Shown here: positions 53,291 to 62,060 of the stretch, piece by piece
Numbering within the stretch: the first letter of the stretch is position 1
Layout: each line of letters begins with the position of its first letter
Source: Bombus terrestris
Taxonomy: Eukaryota; Arthropoda; Insecta; Hymenoptera; Apidae
Reading direction: 5' to 3'
DNA: 64,000 bases
Assembly (NCBI RefSeq): GCF_910591885.1
Contig: NW_025963679.1
Location: 1 to 64,000 of the forward strand
Notes under the pieces: generated by a model
Told to the model about the DNA's origin: nothing
The model's input: only the letters and a program-made list of their open reading frames with translations
The model's database searches: none
Translations under genes and position numbers: made by a program

Positions 53291-53980
53291 GAAACCATGG
53301 AACAACGTGGGACAACGTGGGACACCGTTGGACATCGTTGGACATCGTTGGACACCGTGGGACAACGTGGGACAACGTGGGAAAACGTGGGACAACGTGG
53401 GACACCGTTGGACATCGCTGGACACCGTTGGACAACGTTGGACACCGTGGGACAACGTGGGACAACGTGGGACAACGTGGGACAACGTGGGACAACGTGG
53501 GACAACGTGGGACAACGTGGGACAACGTGGGACAACGTGGGACATCGTGGGACAACGTGGGACAACGTGGGACAACGTGGGACAACGTGGGACATCGTTG
53601 GACACCGTTGGACACCGTGGGACAACGTGGGACAACGTGGGACAACGTGGGACAACGTGGGACAACGTGGGACAACGTGGGACAACGTGGGACAACGTGG
53701 GACAACGTGGGACAACGTGGGACAACGTGGGACAACGTGGGACAACGTGGGACAACGTGGGACAACGTGGGACATCGTGGGACAACGTGGGACAACGTGG
53801 GACAACGTGGGACAACGTGGGACAACGTGGGACACCGTTGGACATCGTTGGACACCGTGGGACAACGTGGGACAACGTGGGACAACGTGGGACACCGTTG
53901 GACACCGTTGGACACCGTTGGACACCGTTGGACAACGTGGGACAACGTGGGACAACGTGGGACAACGTGGGACAACGTGG
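53291..53980. repeat. 690-bp tandem duplication, copy 1
   Basis: Begins at F of an F-I-H module. E 53,541/54,231, C 53,591/54,281 and E 53,771/54,461 match at 690 bp. A J at 53,431 is C in the second copy. The units before the next F are A-A here where copy 2 has C-D (53,931/54,621). Confidence 0.9.
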
Positions 53981-54670
53981 GAAACCATGGAACAACGTGG
54001 GACAACGTGGGACACCGTTGGACATCGTTGGACATCGTTGGACACCGTGGGACAACGTGGGACAACGTGGGAAAACGTGGGACAACGTGGGACACCGTTG
54101 GACATCGCTGGACACCGTTGGACATCGTTGGACACCGTGGGACAACGTGGGACAACGTGGGACAACGTGGGACAACGTGGGACAACGTGGGACAACGTGG
54201 GACAACGTGGGACAACGTGGGACAACGTGGGACATCGTGGGACAACGTGGGACAACGTGGGACAACGTGGGACAACGTGGGACATCGTTGGACACCGTTG
54301 GACACCGTGGGACAACGTGGGACAACGTGGGACAACGTGGGACAACGTGGGACAACGTGGGACAACGTGGGACAACGTGGGACAACGTGGGACAACGTGG
54401 GACAACGTGGGACAACGTGGGACAACGTGGGACAACGTGGGACAACGTGGGACAACGTGGGACATCGTGGGACAACGTGGGACAACGTGGGACAACGTGG
54501 GACAACGTGGGACAACGTGGGACACCGTTGGACATCGTTGGACACCGTGGGACAACGTGGGACAACGTGGGACAACGTGGGACACCGTTGGACACCGTTG
54601 GACACCGTTGGACACCGTTGGACATCGTTGGACACCGTGGGACAACGTGGGACAACGTGGGACAACGTGG
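53981..54670. repeat. 690-bp tandem duplication, copy 2
   Basis: Second copy, ending in the standard B-B-B-B-C-D-A-A-A before F at 54,671. It carries the module I and H units at 54,071 and 54,101. Confidence 0.9.
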
Positions 54671-55680
54671 GAAACCATGGAACAACGTGGGACAACGTGG
54701 GACACCGTTGGACATCGTTGGACAACGTGGGACAACGTGGGACAACGTGGGACAACGTGGGACAACGTGGGACAACGTGGGACAACGTGGGACACCGTTG
54801 GACACCGTGGGACACCGTTGGACACCGTTGGACATCGTTGGACACCGTGGGACAACGTGGGACAACGTGGGACAACGTGGGACAACGTGGGACAACGTGG
54901 GACAACGTGGGACAACGTGGGACAACGTGGGACACCGTTGGACAACGTGGGACACCGTTGGACATCGTTGGACACCGTGGGACAACGTGGGACAACGTGG
55001 GACACCGTTGGACACCGTTGGACATCGTTGGACATCGTTGGACATCGTGGGACACCGTTGGACATCGCTGGACACCGTGGGACAACGTGGGACAACGTGG
55101 GACAACGTGGGACAACGTGGGACAACGTCGGACAACGTGGGACAACGTGGGACAACATGGGACAACGTGGGACAACGTGGGACAACGTGGGACAACGTGG
55201 GACAACGTGGGACAACGTGGGACAACGTGGGACAACGTGGGACACCGTTGGACACCGTTGGACACCGTTGGACACCGTTGGACATCGTTGGACACCGTGG
55301 GACAACGTGGGACAACGTGGGACAACGTGGGAAACCATGGAACAACGTGGGACAACGTGGGACTCCGTTGGACATCGTTGGACAACGTGGGACAACGTGG
55401 GACAACGTGGGACAACGTGGGACAACGTGGGACAACGTGGGACAACGTGGGACACCGTTGGACACCGTGGGACACCGTTGGACACCGTTGGACATCGTTG
55501 GACACCGTGGGACAACGTGGGACAACGTGGGACAACGTGGGACAACGTGGGACAACGTGGGACAACGTGGGACAACGTGGGACAACGTGGGACAACGTGG
55601 GACAACGTGGGACAACGTGGGACATCGTGGGACAACGTGGGACAACGTGGGACAACGTGGGACAACGTGGGACACCGTTG
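54671..55680. repeat. Segment with two plain F modules
   Basis: F lies at 54,671 and 55,331, each followed by G-A and then a B- or gactccgttg-led group and A runs. A B-B-C-C-E-B-H-D cassette lies at 55,001-55,080, with M at 55,121 and Y 30 bp later at 55,151. Confidence 0.8.
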
Positions 55681-56790
55681 GACAACGTGGGACACCGTTG
55701 GACATCGTTGGACACCGTGGGACAACGTGGGACAACGTGGGACCACGTGGGACAACGTGGGACAACGTGGGACAACGTGGGACAACGTGGGACAACGTGG
55801 GACAACGTGGGACAACGTGGGACAACGTGGGACAACGTGGGACAACGTGGGACAACGTGGGACAACGTGGGACACCGTTGGACATCGTTGGACAACATGG
55901 GACAACGTGGGACAACGAGGGACAACGTGGGACAACGTGGGACAACGTGGGACAACGTGGGACAACGTGGGACAACGTGGGACATCGTGCGACAACGTGG
56001 GACAACGTGGGACAACGTGGGACAACGTGGGACACCGTTGGACAACGTGGGACAACGTGGGACATCGTTGGACACCGTGGGACCACGTGGGAAAACGTGG
56101 GACCACGTGGGACAACGTGGGACAACGTGGGACAACGTGGGACAACGTGGGACAACGTGGGACACCGTTGGACATCGTTGGACATCGTTGGACACCGTGG
56201 GACAACGTGGGACAACGTGGGACAACGTGGGACAACGTGGGACAACGTGGGACAACGTGGGACAACGTGGGACAACGTGGGACAACGTGGGACAACGTGG
56301 GACAACGTGGGACAACGTGGGACACCGTTGGACATCGTTGGACAACATGGGACAACGTGGGACAACGTGGGACAACGTGGGACAACGTGGGACAACGTGG
56401 GACACCGTTGGACAACGTGGGACAACGTGGGACAACGTGGGACAACGTGGGACACCGTTGGACAACGTGGGACACCGTTGGACAACGTGGGACACCGTTG
56501 GACATCGTTGGACACCGTGGGACAACGCGGGACAACGTGGGACTACGTGGGACACCGTTGGACACCGTTGGACATCGTTGGACATCGTTGGACATCGTGG
56601 GACACCGTTGGACATCGTTGGACATCGTTGGACACCGTGGGACAACGTGGGACAACGTGGGACAACGTGGGACAACGTGGGACAACGTGGGACAACGTGG
56701 GATAACGTGGGACAACGTGGGACAACGTGGGACAACGTGGGACAACGTGGGACAACGTGGGACAACGTGGGAAACCATGGAACAACGTGG
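55681..56790. repeat. 1.11-kb tandem duplication, copy 1
   Basis: This block abuts its copy. All rare units match at 1,110 bp: gaccacgtgg 55,741/56,851 and 56,101/57,211, Y 55,891/57,001 and 56,341/57,451, gacaacgagg 55,911/57,021, gacatcgtgc 55,981/57,091, I 56,091/57,201, gactacgtgg 56,541/57,651, gataacgtgg 56,701/57,811. Here 56,081 is also gaccacgtgg, where copy 2 has A (57,191). F 56,771 lies at the junction. Confidence 0.96.
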
Positions 56791-57220
56791 GACAACGTGG
56801 GACACCGTTGGACATCGTTGGACACCGTGGGACAACGTGGGACAACGTGGGACCACGTGGGACAACGTGGGACAACGTGGGACAACGTGGGACAACGTGG
56901 GACAACGTGGGACAACGTGGGACAACGTGGGACAACGTGGGACAACGTGGGACAACGTGGGACAACGTGGGACAACGTGGGACACCGTTGGACATCGTTG
57001 GACAACATGGGACAACGTGGGACAACGAGGGACAACGTGGGACAACGTGGGACAACGTGGGACAACGTGGGACAACGTGGGACAACGTGGGACATCGTGC
57101 GACAACGTGGGACAACGTGGGACAACGTGGGACAACGTGGGACACCGTGGGACAACGTGGGACACCGTGGGACATCGTTGGACACCGTGGGACAACGTGG
57201 GAAAACGTGGGACCACGTGG
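55741..57220. other. Cluster of CACGTG-bearing units
   Basis: Units gaccacgtgg at 55,741, 56,081, 56,101, 56,851 and 57,211 contain the six-base palindrome CACGTG; the only other one is at 921. This is the core recognised by many bHLH and bZIP factors in animals and plants. Here it arises by one base change from A and is carried by the 1.11-kb duplication. No other promoter-like element is visible, so a regulatory role is not supported. Confidence 0.6.
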
Positions 57221-57900
57221 GACAACGTGGGACAACGTGGGACAACGTGGGACAACGTGGGACAACGTGGGACAACGTTGGACATCGTTGGACATCGTTG
57301 GACACCGTGGGACAACGTGGGACAACGTGGGACAACGTGGGACAACGTGGGACAACGTGGGACAACGTGGGACAACGTGGGACAACGTGGGACAACGTGG
57401 GACAACGTGGGACAACGTGGGACAACGTGGGACACCGTTGGACATCGTTGGACAACATGGGACAACGTGGGACAACGTGGGACAACGTGGGACAACGTGG
57501 GACAACGTGGGACACCGTTGGACAACGTGGGACAACGTGGGACAACGTGGGACAACGTGGGACACCGTTGGACAACGTGGGACACCGTTGGACAACGTGG
57601 GACACCGTTGGACATCGTTGGACACCGTGGGACAACGCGGGACAACGTGGGACTACGTGGGACACCGTTGGACACCGTTGGACATCGTTGGACATCGTTG
57701 GACATCGTGGGACACCGTTGGACATCGTTGGACATCGTTGGACACCGTGGGACAACGTGGGACAACGTGGGACAACGTGGGACAACGTGGGACAACGTGG
57801 GACAACGTGGGATAACGTGGGACAACGTGGGACAACGTGGGACAACGTGGGACAACGTGGGACAACGTGGGACACCGTTGGACATCGTTGGACAACGTGG
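56791..57900. repeat. 1.11-kb tandem duplication, copy 2
   Basis: Copy of 55,681-56,790 with no length change. Small differences are D in place of B at two nearby places (57,141 and 57,161) and J at 57,271. Confidence 0.96.
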
Positions 57901-59500
57901 GACAACGTGGGACAACGTGGGACAACGTGGGACAACGTGGGACAACGTGGGACACCGTTGGACACCGTGGGACACCGTTGGACACCGTTGGACATCGTTG
58001 GACACCGTGGGACAACGTGGGACAACGTGGGACAACGTGGGACAACGTGGGACAACGTGGGACAACGTGGGACAACGTGGGACAACGTGGGACATCGTGG
58101 GACAACGTGGGACAACGTGGGACAACGTGGGACAACGTGGGACAACGTGGGACACCGTTGGACAACGTGGGACACCGTTGGACATCGTTGGACACCGTGG
58201 GACAACGTGGGACAACGTGGGACAACGTGGGACACCGTTGGACACCGTTGGACATCGTTGGACATCGTTGGACATCGTGGGACACCGTTGGACATCGCTG
58301 GACACCGTTGGACATCGTTGGACACCGTGGGACAACGTGGGACAACGTAGGACAACGTGGGACAACGTGGGACAACGTGGGACACCGTTGGACACCGTTG
58401 GACATCGTTGGACAACATGGGACAACGTGGGACAACGTGGGACAACGTGGGACAACGTGGGACAACGTGGGACACCGTTGGACACCGTGGGACACCGTTG
58501 GACACCGTTGGACATCGTTGGACACCGTGGGACAACGTGGGACAACGTGGGACAACGTGGGACAACGTGGGACAACGTGGGACAACGTGGGACAACTTGG
58601 GACAACGTGGGACAACGTGGGACACCGTTGGACACCGTGGGACACCGTTGGAGACCGTTGGACATCGTTGGACACCGTGGGACAACGTGGGACAACGTGG
58701 GACAACGTGGGACAACGTGGGACAACGTGGGACAACGTGGGACAACGTGGGACAACGTGGGACATCGTGGGACAACGTGGGACAACGTGGGACAACGTGG
58801 GACAACGTGGGACAACGTGGGACACCGTTGGACAACGTGGGACACCGTTGGACATCGTTGGACACCGTGGGACAACGTGGGACAACGTGGGACAACGTGG
58901 GACACCGTTGGACACCGTTGGACATCGTTGGACATCGTTGGACATCGTGGGACACCGTTGGATATCGCTGGACACCGTTGGACATCGTTGGACACCGTGG
59001 GACAACGTGGGACAACGTAGGACAACGTGGGAAAACGTGGGACAACGTGGGACACCGTTGGACACCGTTGGACATCGTTGGACAACATGGGACAACGTGG
59101 GACAACGTGGGACAACGTGGGACAACGTGGGACAACGTGGGACACCGTTGGACACCGTAGGACACCGTTGGACACCGTTGGACATCGTTGGACACCGTGG
59201 GACAACGTGGGACAACGTGGGACAACGTGGGACAACGTGGGACAACGTGGGACAACGTGGGACAACGTGGGACAACTTGGGACAACGTGGGACAACGTGG
59301 GACAACGTGGGACATCGTGGGACAACGTGGGACAACGTGGGACAACGTGGGACACCGTTGGACATCGTTGGACAACATGGGACAACGTGGGACAACGTGG
59401 GACAACGTGGGACAACGTGGGACAACGTGGGACACCGTTGGACACCGTGGGACACCGTTGGACACCGTTGGACATCGTTGGACACCGTGGGACAACGTGG
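57901..59500. repeat. Segment with a 0.67-kb repeat
   Basis: Matches at 670 bp include the cassettes 58,231/58,901, the stop-bearing gacaacgtag 58,341/59,011 and Y 58,411/59,081. The second copy has gatatcgctg (58,961) in place of H and a further stop-bearing unit gacaccgtag (59,151). A gagaccgttg unit lies at 58,651. Confidence 0.82.
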
Positions 59501-62060
59501 GACAACGTGGGACAACGTGGGACAACGTGGGACAACGTGGGACAACGTGGGACAACGTGGGACAACGTGGGACAACGTGGGACAACGTGGGACAACGTGG
59601 GACAACGTGGGACACCGTTGGACAACGTGGGACACCGTTGGACATCGTTGGACACCGTGGGACAACGTGGGACAACGTGGGACAACGTGGGACACCGTTG
59701 GACACCGTTGGACATCGTTGGACATCGTTGGACATCGTGGGACACCGTTGGACATCGCTGGACACCGTGGGACAACGTGGGACAACGTGGGACAACGTGG
59801 GACAACGTGGGACAACGTCGGACAACGTGGGACAACGTGGGACAATGTGGGACAACGTGGGACAACGTGGGACAACGTGGGACAACGTGGGACAACGTGG
59901 GACAACGTGGGACAACGTGGGACATCGTGGGACAACGTGGGACAACGTGGAACAACGTGGGACAACGTGGGACATCGTTGGACACCGTTGGACACCGTGG
60001 GACAACGTGGGACAACGTGGGACAACGTGGGACAACGTGGGACACCGTTGGACAACGTGGGACACCGTTGGACATCGTTGGACACCGTGGGACAACGTGG
60101 GACAACGTGGGACAACGTGGGACAACGTGGGACACCGTTGGACACCGTTGGACATCGTTGGACACCGTTGGACACCGTGGGACAACGTGGGACAACGTGG
60201 GACAACGTGGGACAACGTGGGACAACGTGGGACAACGTGGGACAACGTGGGACAACGTGGGACAACGTGGGACAACGTGGGACAACGTGGGACAACGTGG
60301 GACAACGTGGGACAACGTGGGACATCGTGGGACAACGTGGGACAACGTGGGACAACGTGGGACAACGTGGGACAACGTGGGACACCGTTGGACATCGTTG
60401 GACACCGTGGGACAACGTGGGACAACGTGGGACAACGTGGGACACCGTTGGACACCGTTGGACACCGTTGGACACCGTTGGACATCGTTGGACACCGTGG
60501 GACAACGTGGGACAACGTGGGACAACGTGGGAAACCATGGAACAACGTGGGACAACGTGGGACACCGTTGGACATCGTTGGACAACGTGGGACAACGTGG
60601 GACAACGTGGGACAACGTGGGACAACGTGGGACAACGTGGGACAACGTGGGACACCGTTGGACACCGTGGGACACCGTTGGACACCGTTGGACATCGTTG
60701 GACACCGTGGTACAACGTGGGACAACGTGGGACAACGTGGGACAACGTGGGACAACGTGGGACAACGTGGGACAACGTGGGACAACGTGGGACAACGTGG
60801 GACAACGTGGGACAACGTGGGACAACGTGGGACAACGTGGGACAACGTGGGACACCGTTGGACAACGTGGGACACCGTTGGACATCGTTGGACACCGTGG
60901 GACAACGTGGGACAACGTGGGACAACGTGGGACACCGTTGGACACCGTTGGACATCGTTGGACATCGTTGGACATCGTGGGACACCGTTGGACATCGCTG
61001 GACACCGTTGGACATCGTTGGACACCGTGGGACAACGTGGGACAACGTAGGACAACGTGGGACAACGTGGGACAACGTGGGACACCGTTGGACACCGTTG
61101 GACATCGTTGGACAACATGGGACAACGTGGGACAACGTGGGACAACGTGGGACAACGTGGGACAACGTGGGACACCGTTGGACACCGTGGGACACCGTTG
61201 GACACCGTGGGACAACGTTGGACACCGTGGGACAACGTGGGACAACGTGGGACAACGTGGGACAACGTGGGACAACGTGGGACAACGTGGGACAACGTGG
61301 GACAACTTGGGACAACGTGGGACAACGTGGGACACCGTTGGACACCGTGGGACACCGTTGGAGACCGTTGGACATCGTTGGACACCGTGGGACAACGTGG
61401 GACAACGTGGGACAACGTGGGACAACGTGGGACAACGTGGGACAACGTGGGACAACGTGGGACAACGTGGGACACCGTTGGACACCGTTGGACATCGTTG
61501 GACACCGTGGGACAACGTGGGACAACGTGGGACAACGTGGGACAACGTGGGACAACGTGGGACAACGTGGGACAACGTGGGACAACTTGGGACAACGTGG
61601 GACAACGTGGGACAACGTGGGACATCGTGGGACAACGTGGGACAACGTGGGACAACGTGGGACACCGTTGGACATCGTTGGACAACATGGGACAACGTGG
61701 GACAACGTGGGACAACGTGGGACACCGTTGGACACCGTTGGACATCGTTGGACATCGTTGGACATCGTGGGACACCGTTGGACATCGCTGGACACCGTGG
61801 GACAACGTGGGACAACGTGGGACAACGTGGGACAACGTGGGACAACGTCGGACAACGTGGGACAACGTGGGACAATGTGGGACAACGTGGGACAACGTGG
61901 GACAACGTGGGACAACGTGGGACAACGTGGGACAACGTGGGACAACGTGGGACATCGTGGGACAACGTGGGACAACGTGGGACAACGTGGGACATCGTGG
62001 GACAACGTGGGACAACGTGGGACAACGTGGGACACCGTTGGACATCGTTGGACAACATGG
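59501..62060. repeat. 2.56-kb tandem duplication, copy 1
   Basis: This block abuts its copy at 62,061. Matches are the cassette 59,691/62,251, M 59,811/62,371, gacaatgtgg 59,841/62,401, isolated G 59,951/62,511, F 60,531/63,101, the stop-bearing gacaacgtag 61,041/63,611, Y 61,111/63,681 and gagaccgttg 61,361/63,931. Offsets are 2,560-2,570 bp. The cassette-M-gacaatgtgg string also recurs inside this copy (61,721, 61,841, 61,871). Confidence 0.92.
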
